A stretch of 64,000 nt of DNA, taken from positions 372,001 through 436,000 of the forward strand of contig JARFIW010001344.1 of assembly GCA_036346225.1 (NCBI GenBank). Direction: 5' to 3'. Each line of letters starts with the position of its first letter. Within the stretch, counting starts at the first letter, position 1. The notes beneath the pieces were generated by a model that saw only the letters and a program-made list of their open reading frames with translations, ran no database searches and was not told the DNA's origin. This DNA is from Platerodrilus igneus (taxonomy: Eukaryota > Arthropoda > Insecta > Coleoptera > Lycidae). This document shows, piece by piece, positions 45,855 to 57,872 of the stretch. Position numbers and translations under genes: made by a program.

Positions 45855-47584
45855 CACTTGTAGTCGGATGTAATAAACGTTCTACTTAACGCCACCGCTC
45901 TGTGTTTCTCTCAAATTTTAATTTTTTTACTTATTTATTACGCCACGGCTAGTCCTTTTTAATCTACACAGAGTGCACAACGTTACGATGATCAATTTTC
46001 TTTTTTCACCCCTTTATGATTAGTTGTTAGAATTGATTAAACGAAGTCAATCAACATTCATATAATGAAAGGAAATAATATTTACAATTTTTGAAATTCT
46101 TTAAATACACCCTTCAATAATTTAATATCATATAGATTATTTATCCCAAAATTTATGTACTTTTAATTCAATATAAAGTCACCAAAAACAACACTCTTTT
46201 ACAAAAAGAATCAGGAACGTTTGAGACCTTTTTATGATTATTACGTAAGTTTTAACGTACTCAATGTCCTTGTTGACTCTTTACAAATTAGTGAGAAAAT
46301 TAATATATTCAATGTTAATTTAAATTGAAAAGATTCCTTAAAACTAGGTAGATCTGACCTGCTTTGTTTCGTGTTGTGGCTCAACACCCCCTTGTTGTCT
46401 TCAATCGAATACCAATGCTCTGCTTTGTCGAACCAATATTTCAGTACGGTTACTCCTTGCTTTCCAAAAATCACCTCGTGCTTTATTCTATATTTTTCTG
46501 CATGTGCTTTGAATTTCTTCGTTTAAATACCATTTGAAATTCCAGACTGCGGATCATAAATTAGCAGCGTATTAGAATTGTCTCATAATTATACCAGAAT
46601 TAAAATTAGAATTGTTTTATAAGTGAACCAGAAATAGTCCAGAAGCCGATTAGAATTGAATTGTTTCAAAATTAGAATTGTCTTCGACACAGATTGGAAG
46701 CCTTATCATTATAAGTATTTAATTTAAATTAATTAACCAATTTCTACTCATGTTTTCTAAAAAAACGGCAAAAACTCTTCATGTATGGTTAACGCAATTT
46801 TCATGCAGCACTATTTTCACTATATTATAAACTTTATTTATATGACGCGTAGATTTATGGCTAAAAGTGATGTGGATTCAAGCTGCTTCAGGTGGAAACT
46901 GAGCTGTCTTATGACCGGTGGGTGTTAAATAGTTTTTCCCACTACTTTTGGGTTGGGGTTTCCAAGCAGTTTTGCAGATCGTCGCGACCAACCAAGTTTT
47001 CTTTAAAATTCCCTGTATTTTTAAGCTGTTTCTGATGAAATTTCTTCGGATTTCCATGTCATGGTGTTTGTTTGCGATCTTTGATACATTATAATTTGTT
47101 ATCGTGGCCAGACTTTCAACTTACGTCTGTTGTTTTGTATAGATAAAGCTTTTGGATAATTGTACAAAAATAAATGATGTAACTCTAGTGCTGTTTTCGT
47201 TCATGTATTTCTTTATTTGAAAGTGCGTCTTCTTATCAAAGCGCTCATGGTTCCAGCGTAATTGCATGGAGATTTGTTTGGTTTTTTCTTATCTTCTGTG
47301 TATTTTTTTTATAAACTTGTAAAACAGTCCTCAACGTAGTTTAAATACATATACGATTATTTCTTTGCTGAATACGCGTTATATTGTTGAAAGATATGCT
47401 TACTTGCATTGATTAATGTTAATTACGGTCTATATACAGGGTCTTAAATGCTTGCTATTTACATAATGTACGAATTACTTATTTTTCTGCTAAATAAATG
47501 CAGTTTTCTGATTCTCATTGCTATTTATAGTTACTATACGACCCTTACTACTCAATACACCCCTAAACAACCTTTTATCACAGC

Positions 47585-47585
<1 letters not shown>
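45855..47585. other. Gene-free stretch
   Basis: AT-rich, no supported coding region. A short minus frame at 46241-46474 resembles nothing I know. A cagaattagaattg-type phrase repeats loosely at 46570-46690 (old local duplication). Confidence 0.5.

Positions 47586-47616
<31 letters not shown>
47586..47616. repeat. (CA)n microsatellite
   Basis: Pure CA run. Confidence 0.95.
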
Positions 47617-47619
<3 letters not shown>

Positions 47620-47682
47620 GCTCCAGTATTTTGTCCAACTTTCAAGTTAAAAAAATACAGAGTGCCAAGCAATAAGAAACTG

Positions 47683-47685
<3 letters not shown>

Positions 47686-47730
<45 letters not shown>
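47686..47730. repeat. (AT)n microsatellite
   Basis: Pure AT run about 70 bp after the CA tract. Confidence 0.95.
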
Positions 47731-47733
<3 letters not shown>

Positions 47734-49747
47734 GAAAATAGAAATTCCTGGCATCAAATTCAAATTAGTTTAAGGATTTATTATTTTCGTAAATTTAAAA
47801 CCCACATACCGGTTGTAAGAAAATAAATACGTCACAATATCACTTTTATAGACATTCGGAAATGTTTCAACTAAGAGGAGTATAAAACTAAACTCCTCAA
47901 AGGCTAGCATCTTAGCAATTTCTGACCTATGTTTACCATGTAGATTGCAAATGCACCCTACTTTCAAAAAATGCGTTCGTTATTGTAAAATCAAAACAAA
48001 TACAATATATTTGCTAGAAAGGATGTCGCTTAATACGCTCCTAAACGTGGTAAACCATACCTAGTTGACTAAAATTTAATTTTCAAGCAGTGGCAAAGCT
48101 TCTTACCATTGCCTCCTTCCCCCGCAAATTCAGAACATTGTGCTCCCTTACATAATACTCTAAAGAAGGTAAAAATTTATTATTGTCAAAATTGCGTGCG
48201 CAAGAGAATCAGTTATGATACAAACTCAAAGTGTTTGCAAAATATAATTATATGTATTTTAGAGTGGTTTATTCTAATTTTGTACGTTGTGCTCTGCAAG
48301 TACAACAAATGAGTTAAAAATATATTTTAAAAACATTACGTGAATTTTTTCTTCGAGAGTTTGATGAAACGAATGCGTTGATTATGGCATCAAAATTTAT
48401 ATTTCGAGCAGTAGCAGTTTCTATACATAAAAATAAAAAGTCCTGAAAGTCGGTCCTATGACACAGAGCTTCTATGATAGTTCTTAGTTAGCCCAAGTGT
48501 TGTAAATAACATGTACGCTGTACGAACGTCAGAATAGCTAGCGGACAAAGTAAGTTTTTACATAGAATATGTATTGCTAGCTGTCTAATATTTTCAAAAT
48601 TTGAAATTTTTTTTGTTCATTATTGAACGAAAGCTAACCATTTGTCGAACAAAAAGATCTGTAAATCTTAATCATATACATAGCTAATAGATTTTGATAA
48701 ATGATAAAGTTTATCATTATTAACGGGGTTTAAAATTTTTGGACTTAGCACAGTAAACTTATTTACTGTCAATCTAAAAGTCTCAAAGCGTTTTCTCATT
48801 TGCAAAATTAGTATGTCAAATAGTTTAAGATATACTTTTCTTTTAAACTTTTGTCCATTAATTCGCATGATTTCGTCTTGATATTTCATCAAAGTGTATT
48901 TTAACACGCCGAAAGCTCATCTCCTGAAAGTGTGGTTCTATTTTCCAGGAAAGCGCAAGTTCTCAGCATGTCTTCTTAATTTCTTCGAATGAATCTCTTA
49001 ATTGTCATAATTCGCCATAGGCTCAAGTAAAGTACGTTTCTGCATCTTTCATATCAATAGTTTTTAATTGAACATATTTACTGTAGGGGTTAATTAAAGC
49101 AAATAACGTGGACCGCGGGATAGATTTTGGACCTTTGGGAGCTTCTTTTAAAGAACATTTATTTCTAAAAATACCTCTATCAAATTTATTTTAATACGGT
49201 AATTACAAAAATGGTTTATTTCTTCTATAACAACTTGTACGTTATGTTCATTAACGTAACTTAATTTAATTGACAAAAAAATAATCAAAGTTAATATTTT
49301 AACAATCGATAACTACAAGCTTGAACTACCAACAATGTTAAAGTTATAAAGTTTGAAGACTGACTGGCGATCAGGGGCTCGTTACAGTATTTATAAAGAC
49401 TCTGGTCTCACTTCATCTTGTGGAAAAGTGCAGATCTTGCTGTCTGCAGTTTCTTGATACTCGTACAATGTCTTATTCTAAGTAATTTTAATTAAGACTG
49501 CTTTATTGCCGTTCATTGTTTCTGCACCTGTAGTATCAGGTTGCGTCTGGAATACATAGTAGTTGTTTCCTTTCTTATTTCTGACATGAACTCTGACCAA
49601 CCTTTAATTATAATCTTCATTTAATACAGTGTAACATGCTATTGCAAAGACATAATAATAACATTTATTCTTATATGTATTGTTAATATGAGGCATATGT
49701 AACTTGCGTTACTACTAAAAATATAAAATTAAAATTTTCAATTTAAG
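47731..49747. other. Gene-free stretch
   Basis: No supported gene. The part next to 49748 may be the decayed downstream end of the hAT-like remnant. Confidence 0.45.
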
Positions 49748-50077
49748 TTTTAAGTCCTTTGGCTTCTGCTAGTTCCTCAGTAACACTTGATTTTAAAATA
49801 ATTTTAGTTAACGACTTAACCACTTCTTTATGATGAAATCCAACCGCGGTCAAGGCTGCATCGCGTGACGCCCATCTTGTCGGCATAAACGCTTAAGGAT
49901 TTGCGAGGGGATATCATTTTCATGTAACGTTCCCAATATTTTTACACTGGCATGAAGAAACCTATAAAGGTGTTCTATGAAATCAAGAAATGCAGTCACC
50001 TCAGAAATACCTTTTACATCATTCTTCACAACCAGATTAATATTGTGAGCTGCACAATGAACAAATTTTGCATCTAT
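49748..50077 (-). pseudogene. hAT/ZMYM1-type (DUF4371) transposase fragment
   Basis: Minus-strand reading begins AKFVHCAAHNINLVV, matching the CxAHxLNL block of hAT-derived DUF4371 proteins. It continues GISEVTAFLDFIEHLYRFL and, after a frameshift near 49880, PTRWASRDAALTAV and SVTEELAEAKGL. The (P/D)TRW block after the AHNLNL block is the family order. The N-terminal part with the first catalytic Asp and the C-terminal dimerisation region are missing. About 110 residues remain. Confidence 0.7.
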
Positions 50078-51860
50078 TTCTATATTTACAAATTAAACAT
50101 AAAAAGAAAATTAAAGCTCTGGTGTATTAATTGACAGCGCCACCTATTACCTATAGAATATCTAAGAATATCCAATTACACAAGAAACCACTCAAATAAA
50201 AATGTATCCGACGTAATACAAACAATAATAAAACAACGGGGTGCACGTAGGAAATGATAAAGGTAAAGAATGTCAGAAATATCTTAAAAAATCGAAGTTT
50301 ATCGAAGTGGTTTTAAATGAATTTGATTAATAATTATGCGTGTTCCGGGTTTGGATCGTGTCGTATAACAAACTAATAATATTGACGATTTGATCACTAT
50401 AGTAAGGTATCATTAGCGCAAGGTATAAAACACCATTTCTGAACCACACAATCAATTAAGCTGAAAGATGTTTTGGAGCAAGGTAGTGTATGCAAAGAAG
50501 TTAGTTCTGGACTAGCAGACTAAGTAATTTAAAATTTCACTAAGGAATCAAAGTTGAAAGCTGAAATTTGCTCAGGATAGCCGTAAAACTACACCTCTCA
50601 CGAAATTTAATATTTCTTAAACCACTATTCTCCTAAAATATTTATCAACTAATCGTTGTTAAAGCTTTCGAACCAGCGAGAGGTACAAAGAAATCCTAAA
50701 AAGTTACGGCTACGCAATTCGTTCGTTAGAGAACTTAATTTATTATATTTTCTACAAAGCACAACAAAAGTTAATGAACGCAACATGGGTAGTTAAATTG
50801 TATTCGCTACTTTGACATTTAAGATTACTATAAACCGAAAACATTAGCGTCAGAAAGATCATGATGCGGCATGATAGGCTTAACCCAAGAACGGTGATTG
50901 GAGAAGAAGTGTGCATATGCAATGTGGGTTACTGTCATAAGAACCACAGTCGTTAATTTCAGAGAGTTTTTAGCTTATTTATGAGACCGCAGACTTATAA
51001 TACAGAGAAAGAAGTAATCATTTGCACAATTCATGGCTGGAAAGAACTTAGTTGCTTCTAAGATACTAAAATAACAAAATTTATCTTTGTATTGGCCTTT
51101 AGGTTGCTTTTGTACTATTCAGAGTTGGACTGTGTAAAACTAAAGGATTAATTTCCATTTCTGTCAAAATTGCTTCTTTATCGATTTAAAGGAATCGATA
51201 GATAAATTTTGTCATTCACTGTTTTTTAATTTTTCTTAGTAGAGGCAAATAAACCTTAAATCTTCACATTTCCAAAGCTACCCTAAATATAAGGGAGAAT
51301 AATTAGAACAAGAGTACGCCACGATTAAAATGCTGTTTCTAGAGAAATGTAAATTGAGCTATTTTTGGTGCGACAAGTTGCAGATTACTGAAAACCATGC
51401 ATTTATATTTTTGTTGCAAAGATATTTACAGCATACTTCACGCACGGAAAATATGTTCTAAAGTTTCGTCAATTAGATTCGCACAGTGGAGTCGTATTTG
51501 CACAGTGTACAGTGTGTTGCTTTTAAATTCTAGCTGCAGAAAGTGCAGTTCAACCAGTGCATTAAGGATTTCAAATTGAAGGAAGTGGCGGATGGGATGG
51601 GGGTACAACCAATATGTATTGAAATCAAATGCAACCTAACATAAAACTAATACTACAAAACACTTGACCTTTTAATTTTGTATGCAAACATATTTATTAG
51701 TTTCTCTATATAAACGAATGTTCATTATGAGAGTTCAATAGAGCTGATCCCGCTATTAAGTTTTCGTTCATACTGTTGCTTACACAAGATTGAAGTTTCT
51801 TTAAGCTTGAAAAGGTTTCTTTTAGTATAAATGTAGAAAGCAGGGTGTACAAGTGTCTGA
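50078..51860. other. Gene-free stretch
   Basis: AT-rich with no supported coding sequence. A 60-codon frame at 51397 (Cys/Ser-rich) is unsupported. Confidence 0.45.
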
Positions 51861-51959
51861 TGTAATTCCCTGGTGTATTTTGGTAAAGTCGCAATTGCAG
51901 TTTTAAAATTTCTTTTTGCAAATTATAATTCATATAACCACATTGTATGTTCTGTAATG

Positions 51960-53592
51960 TTCTGCAGTATATATGTTAAAGCTGACTCATCAGATGCTCA
52001 ACATGTGAATATTCCCACCGTTAGCAATTCACAAATTACTATCAATTCTTTAACGTTAGACGAAGTTTTGAAGTCCATTAAAAGGCTTAAAAATAAATCT
52101 ACTTCTGGGCCAGATCAAATCCTTCGTTTCTTATACGCGACTGTAAAATGGTGTTTGCGGAGCCCCTGATGTACCTGTTTAATTTATCACTTAGTACTTG
52201 TACTTTTCCGGAGGAATGGAAAATAGGCAAAAACTGTCCTATCCTTATGGAGGTAATGCAACTACTATATCAAATTACAGACCAATTAACATCCTATACA
52301 ATTTTGCCAAATTGTTCGATATTATTTTGCATCAGCGTATTTATATTTATCCATTAGTAAAAAACTATATTTCTTTCGTTCAGCATGGATTCATGGAGAA
52401 CAGATCTTCATTGACAAATCTTACATGCTTAACACAGGATATGTCCGAAGTTCTAGATGATCGAAGTCAAGTAGACGTTATCTACACGGATTTTGCCAAG
52501 GCGTTCGACCGAATTCTCCACAAAATTATTATACTAAAACTTGAAAGCTTCGCTTTTTCCACGAATTTATTTCAATTTTTTACCTCTTACTTGCATAACC
52601 GAAAGCAGTACGTTTCCTACAACGGATATAACTCAGATTACTTTGTTGCCGATTCAGGTGTACCGCAAGGATCAAACTTGGGCCTGTTTTTGTTTTTACT
52701 CTTCATCAATGACGTCGTTGATCATTTAGACTGCCATTTATTACTATTTGCTGATGGTCTTAAACTGTATGCTAATATTGTGCATGATGACGATTGCTAT
52801 AAGCTTCAATTACAACTCAATAAACTACAGAATTGGTGCAACACTAACTACCTGCAACTTAACACTAGTAAATGTAAAATTATCTCCTTCACGCGTAAAC
52901 ATCAACCAATTACATTTAACTATACCCTTATCAGTGTTATTTTGACACGTGTTACGAGTGTTAAAGATCTTGGAGTGCTATTTTATTCGAAACTATCATT
53001 TTCGGAACATATCATATCGTGTGCATCTGCTGCTTTTAAACTTTGTGGCTTTATCATTCGTAACTGTAAGTCGATTACCAACATTCGTGTATTGAGAACG
53101 TTGTATTTAACTGTAGTGCGGCCAAAATTAGAATACTGCGCTCTTATATGGAACCCTCACTATAAAGTTTATATAGCTCTATTAGAAAAAGTGTAACGTA
53201 ATTATTTTAAATTTGTTGCGTTTGTTGAGACCCTTGCGTACCCATGCCAAGGTATTAGTCAGACTTTGTTACTATCTACATATAACGTTCTACAGCTCGA
53301 TGTGCGGCGCGGAATTAATGGTCAGTTGTTTCTGTATAAAATTATTGAAGGACTTATTGATGCACCTTCTAGTTTAGCAAAGTTAAATTTTAATGCTCCG
53401 TCTGTTAATACACGTACAAGTATAACATTCTATAACGAAATATCAAATACTTATCTATTATCCAATTCTCCAATATATGTTATAACACAAACATTTAACA
53501 TGTTATTTAATAATTGCGACACCTTTGCTATGTCGTTGTCAGAATTTTTGGCTTCTACTTATACGCACTTTTCACTTGACGGATTGCCTTAG
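51960..53592 (+). pseudogene. LINE reverse transcriptase, inactive
   Basis: In order: LTLDEVLKSIKRLKNKSTSGPDQI, a shift near 52120-52200, SNYRPINILYNFAKLFD, HGFMENRSSLTNLT, VIYTDFAKAFDRI (first catalytic Asp kept), GVPQGSNLG, then LLLFADGLKLYA where FADD should be. The second catalytic Asp is Gly, so the enzyme would be dead even if frames were intact. The C-terminus continues VLRTLYLTVVRPKLEYCALIW, a stop at 53194, and a last frame 53266-53592. Confidence 0.85.
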
Positions 53593-53723
53593 TTTTGCTC
53601 ATTACTTTTACTAACGTAATCTACTATAAACGTTGTCTCTGTATATGTAAATTTGTATTTTCTTATTTTTCTTTCTTTGTTAATTTTATCCTGTAATTGG
53701 ATTTATTGTTTTGGATAATAAAG

Positions 53724-53724
53724 C

Positions 53725-53764
<40 letters not shown>
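53724..53764. repeat. (AAT)n block, 5' junction of the Dong/R4-like element
   Basis: About 13 AAT units. It is both the 3' tail of the upstream LINE and the immediate left edge of the next element. Confidence 0.92.
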
Positions 53765-53768
<4 letters not shown>

Positions 53769-56700
53769 GCAAAATTCGTGAAGACATGGGTAAATTGCTA
53801 TATAATAACGAACTCATGGAAGAAATTCAAGAAACCGAGGCTGAAAGCAATATCCCAGAACATACTGATTCCGAAAATGTGGTAAATGATAATGTTTTAG
53901 AAACCTTAATTAGTAATTTTAAATTCTATGAACACTCACATCCCTTTGACCGCCCAAATATACCTATTTTTAAATTTAATAAGGAATCACACAAAATAAT
54001 CCAACAAGTCAACACAGCACTAGGCCAGTTTATAGCAAATTCAACCGATTTGACACGTATTCAAACCGCCATATACTCTGCAATAGTAACATGCATTAAT
54101 CTAAACAGACAAAAAGTTACAAATCCAATAACATTGAACAGTAAGTCAAATTCAAGAGAACCAAGATGGAAAACAAGATTTATACAACAGATAGACAAAC
54201 TTCGGGGAAAAATAGATCTTATAACGGAATTTTAAAAGACATTAAGACTCGAAAGGTTATAAATAAAGTAAACAAAATTTTAAAGGATGATAATTTGGAC
54301 ATACGCACTAAAGCCAAAGATGAAGTATTAATCATACACCGAGATTCTTTAAGACAAAAACTTCTAGTAAAAGCTTCAAGATTGAGTAAATATAATAAAA
54401 CTACTAAACAGAAGCAACAAAATCTTACATTTAAGCTATCCCAAAAACGCTTCTACCAGAATTTAGAAAACAAGGATAAAGATAATATACCAATATCTTG
54501 GACAGAGTCGAATAAAGAACATTTTTTGGAATTTTGGAATAATACATGGCAACAAACAAAGCCAATAATTAAGAACTCTCCTATTTTCAAACCAATTCAA
54601 GAGAATGCCAAAACTATAGGCGATATGCCCGATATTAAAATATCAAGTGAAAATATTATCACCACAGTTCGACATTTTTCAAACTGGAAAGCTCCAGGAC
54701 CAGATAAAATAAGTAACTTTTGGCTTAAATCATTCCCTTCAATCCACGAGAATTTAGCAAATTCTTTTAATCTTATAATTGAAACCCCTTCAGATTTACC
54801 AAGCTTCTTAATGACAGGGAAAACTATACTTATACATAAACAAGGTGAAAGAAATGACCCCCGAAACTATAGACTTATAACATGTTTATCTGTGTAGTAT
54901 AAACTTCTAACGTCAATAATAAAAGAGAAAATTGAACATCATTGCACGATCAAGAGAATTATAGCTGACGAGCAAAAAAGTTGTATCAAGAAAAGCATGG
55001 GATGCAAAGAACAACTAACTATTGATGCTGTAATCATGAACAACGCAAGAATTAAAAAACGAAATTTACATGTTGGGTACATAGACTACAACAAAGCATA
55101 TGATTCAATCCCCCATGAATGGTTATTAGAAATACTCACCATCTACAAAATTGATCAAAAAATAATCAATCTGTTAAAATACGCTATGCAGTTTTGGAAA
55201 ACTACGCTTTCAGTGGAAACCCAAACGATTGGAACAGTTAACATAAAAAGAGGAATTTTTCAAGGCGATAGTTTGAGTTCTCTTTGGTTTTGTTTAGCCT
55301 TAAATCCACTTTCTTTACTATTAAATTCAAGTGGCGCTGGATTCAGACTAAATTACAAACACAACTTTCAAAAATTACTCACTTACTTTTCATTGACGAT
55401 CTAAAGCTATACGCTGAAACACATACACAACTACATTCTCTGATTGCTACCACTAAATTATACAGTAAAGCAATTAATATGTCTTTTAGTTTAGAAAAAT
55501 CAGCAATCATGAGCCTAGTCAAAGGAATTGTAAAAAACCAAAATCCACCCATAGAAAATCTAAAACCAATGTCTAATACCGACTATTATAAGTATTTAGG
55601 CTTTATGCAAAACAAAAACCTAAATCATACTAATTTAAAACTCATATATAAAGAGAATTACCAAACAAGACTAACCAAGTTATTAAATTCAAAACTAAAT
55701 TCCAAGAATCTTTTTATTGCAAGCAATACGTGGGCAGTTTTATATTTAAATTACACATTTGGAATATTAAAATGGAGTGAGAGTGATTTAAATGAACTAG
55801 ATCGTCTAACCCGAAGAACTTTAATTAAATTTAGATACTTACATCCTAATTCAGCAGTGCAAAGACTCTACCTACCTCGTAAAGACGGAGGAAGGGGTTT
55901 AAATAATATCCGCGATCTTTGTAGAAAACAAGAAAACAATTTAAAGTCTCATTTTCAAAACTCCAATAATAAATTAATAAAATTAATTAGTACTTATGAC
56001 TCAAATTACACTCCTTTGAATCTAAACTCTATCAACTATCATCAAATATCAAGTTCAAGTGAAAATATACAAAATTGGAAAGAAAAGTATCTCCATGGAA
56101 AATACCCAAATGCTCTAGAAAACAATCAAATTGATAAAAGAATGTCTGTAAATTGGGCAAATTTAGGTTATTTATATCCTGAAACAGAAGGCTTCTTAAT
56201 AGCAATTCAAGATGGCGTAATAAGAACAAAAAATTACGCAAAACATGTTTTAAAAGAAGCCAACGTAGTTGACAAATGCCGCAAGTGTTCAAAAGTAGGG
56301 GAAACCATTGAACACATTTTAGCAGGCTGTTCCCAATTAGCCGAAACAGCATATTTAGGAAGACATAATCAGATTGCTAAAATTATTCATATACAATTAG
56401 GTGTGAAATCCAAACTACTAGTGAATCCGGATCTTTACTACAAATACAAACCCAGTCCAGTTTTAGAATCAACAGATGCTCTCATTTATTGGGATAGACC
56501 TATTTTAACTGATCATACAATAGCATATAACAAACCAGATATTCTTTTTATCGATAAAATAAATAAAACAGGATTTCTCATTGACATAGCAATACCCCTT
56601 ACACATAATTTGGAAAAGACAGAATCTCATAAAATTCAAAAATATACTGATTTACGAATTGAAGTTATACAATTGTGGAAACTAAAAAATCTATACATCA

Positions 56701-56777
56701 TACCACTTGTTATTTCAGTTGATGGTATAACTTCAGTTCATTTTAAAAGAATTTGGAAAAACTACAATTACCTGTAA
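53765..56777 (+). pseudogene. Dong/R4-like ORF: RT plus restriction-like endonuclease
   Basis: About 1000 residues in four frames. N-terminal region (53711-54235 frame) has no zinc finger I can identify. RT: WKAPGPDKISNFW, ERNDPRNYRLITCLSV, stop at 54895, KSCIKKSMGCKEQLTID, YIDYNKAYDSIPHEW, GIFQGDSLSSLWF, then FIDDLKLYAE, with both Asp, in the last frame after a shift between 55284 and 55390. C-terminal: KDGGRGLNNI, then CRKCSKVGETIEHILAGC and a Tyr-Leu-Gly-Arg-His block (CCHC-type site), then KPDILFIDKINKTGFLIDIA, the PD-(X)12-14-D catalytic pair of the restriction-like endonuclease, ending LVISVDGITS. Shift at about 54200, stop at 54895, shift at about 55390; otherwise well preserved. Confidence 0.88.
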
Positions 56778-56841
56778 AACTACACTCAATATGTCAAAAA
56801 GCAACCATACTCCAATCATGTCATATTGTGAGGAAGTTTTT

Positions 56842-56880
56842 AAATTAGCGGGTAGAGCTAAATAGCTCCTCCGCTAATTT
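56842..56880 (+). other. 3' UTR hairpin of the Dong/R4-like element
   Basis: AAATTAGCGG (56842-56851) pairs perfectly with CCGCTAATTT (56871-56880). Inside it, GAGCT (56855-56859) pairs with AGCTC (56864-56868). A two-tier stem about 40 bases before the (AAT)n junction is a plausible recognition structure for reverse transcription. Confidence 0.75.
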
Positions 56881-56920
56881 TAGTTACCAAAACGAAACAA
56901 ACGTTTTTGAGCAAAAGAAA

Positions 56921-56930
56921 CAATAATAAT

Positions 56931-56968
<38 letters not shown>

Positions 56969-56987
56969 TAACAATAATAATAATAAT
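56921..56987. repeat. (AAT)n block, 3' junction of the Dong/R4-like element
   Basis: AAT repeats with a few AAC and ATT variants. It passes directly into a TTCAAA hexamer repeat at 56987-57010. Confidence 0.9.
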
Positions 56988-57010
56988 TCAAATTCAAATT
57001 CAAATTCAAA
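56987..57010 (-). repeat. (TTTGAA)n 3' tail of the CR1-like LINE
   Basis: Four hexamer units. On the minus strand they follow gaataaagtgcatttgaa, so they form the microsatellite-like 3' tail typical of CR1-group LINEs. Confidence 0.8.
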
Positions 57011-57872
57011 TGCACTTTATTCATTAATAATCATATTTGCCTAAAGCTAGCCGAAGCTGCTTGACCAGGCTGTACAACATAACATAAATACCAGCGCTAC
57101 AATTTAACAGTTTTCGTTTTGACACAATTTGAAAACAAAAACGTTTTACTACTAAAAATCTCTTTGGCACTAAGGTATTGACATATTACAAAAACCATAT
57201 ACTTTTTAGTTGTGACTCGACCCTTATACATATACTACATATTACACCCGCACTACAATTAAACAGTGCTACTTTTTCTAGTTTAAATAATAAATAATGA
57301 ATTACCAAAGTTATGCTGAACTAGCGTAAAAAAATAAACTACAAAATTTGCAAGATAGTGTTAATATTAATAACAGCTATCGTATTTGACACTACCTAAC
57401 AGTATTTCAATAAGAATACAGTTTAATAATTTCCAGATAAACCTAGACATTAAGTCAAAGTTTAATCTTAATGTTAAATATAAAGTTAAAATCGGAAAAA
57501 AAAAATATAAATAAATGAAAAATCTAAACTCGATCAATAATCAATAACAAAATAAAAGTTTAATTAATATTAGAACTATTTCAATATGCATACTCATTAT
57601 TCGTTCGTCAGAAATTTTATCTACTTAACCTAGTACTTATCACTAATAAATATCTACTATTCGATTTTATACACACATCAAACTAATTACTACATCAACT
57701 TTTGCTTCTATAATAAGTAAAATGCATAATTCTAAAATATATAACAAAATATGTAATAAAATAATCAAAATGAACTATAGTACTCAACAGGTAGAAAAAA
57801 TTTATTTATATAAAAGTGTATGCAAATAAAAAGAAAATATAACTCAAAAAATACATCTCTGCCATTTGTCAT
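57011..57872 (-). other. 3' UTR of the CR1-like LINE
   Basis: AT-rich and non-coding, between the ORF2 stop and the hexamer tail. Confidence 0.6.

Larger units (their letters stand above)
51861..53764 (+). mobile_element. 5'-truncated Jockey/CR1-like LINE with (AAT)n tail
   Basis: RT and C-terminal region of a LINE. It ends in a short 3' UTR with ggataataaagc followed by (AAT)n at 53724-53764. Endonuclease and ORF1 are absent, so the insertion was truncated within or before the RT. Confidence 0.8.
53765..56920 (+). mobile_element. Dong/R4-like LINE with restriction-like endonuclease
   Basis: About 3.15 kb lying between two (AAT)n blocks (53724-53764 and 56921-56987). It encodes a single ORF with RT, a C-terminal Cys/His site and a PD...D restriction-like endonuclease, the layout of the R2/R4 group. 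Dong of Bombyx mori is known to insert in TAA repeats, and the arrangement here agrees with that target choice. The 3' UTR holds a strong hairpin. Confidence 0.82.

Noticed and set aside
49952..50134. 60-codon plus-strand frame
   Set aside because: Antisense shadow of the hAT-like fragment, whose conserved blocks are on the minus strand.
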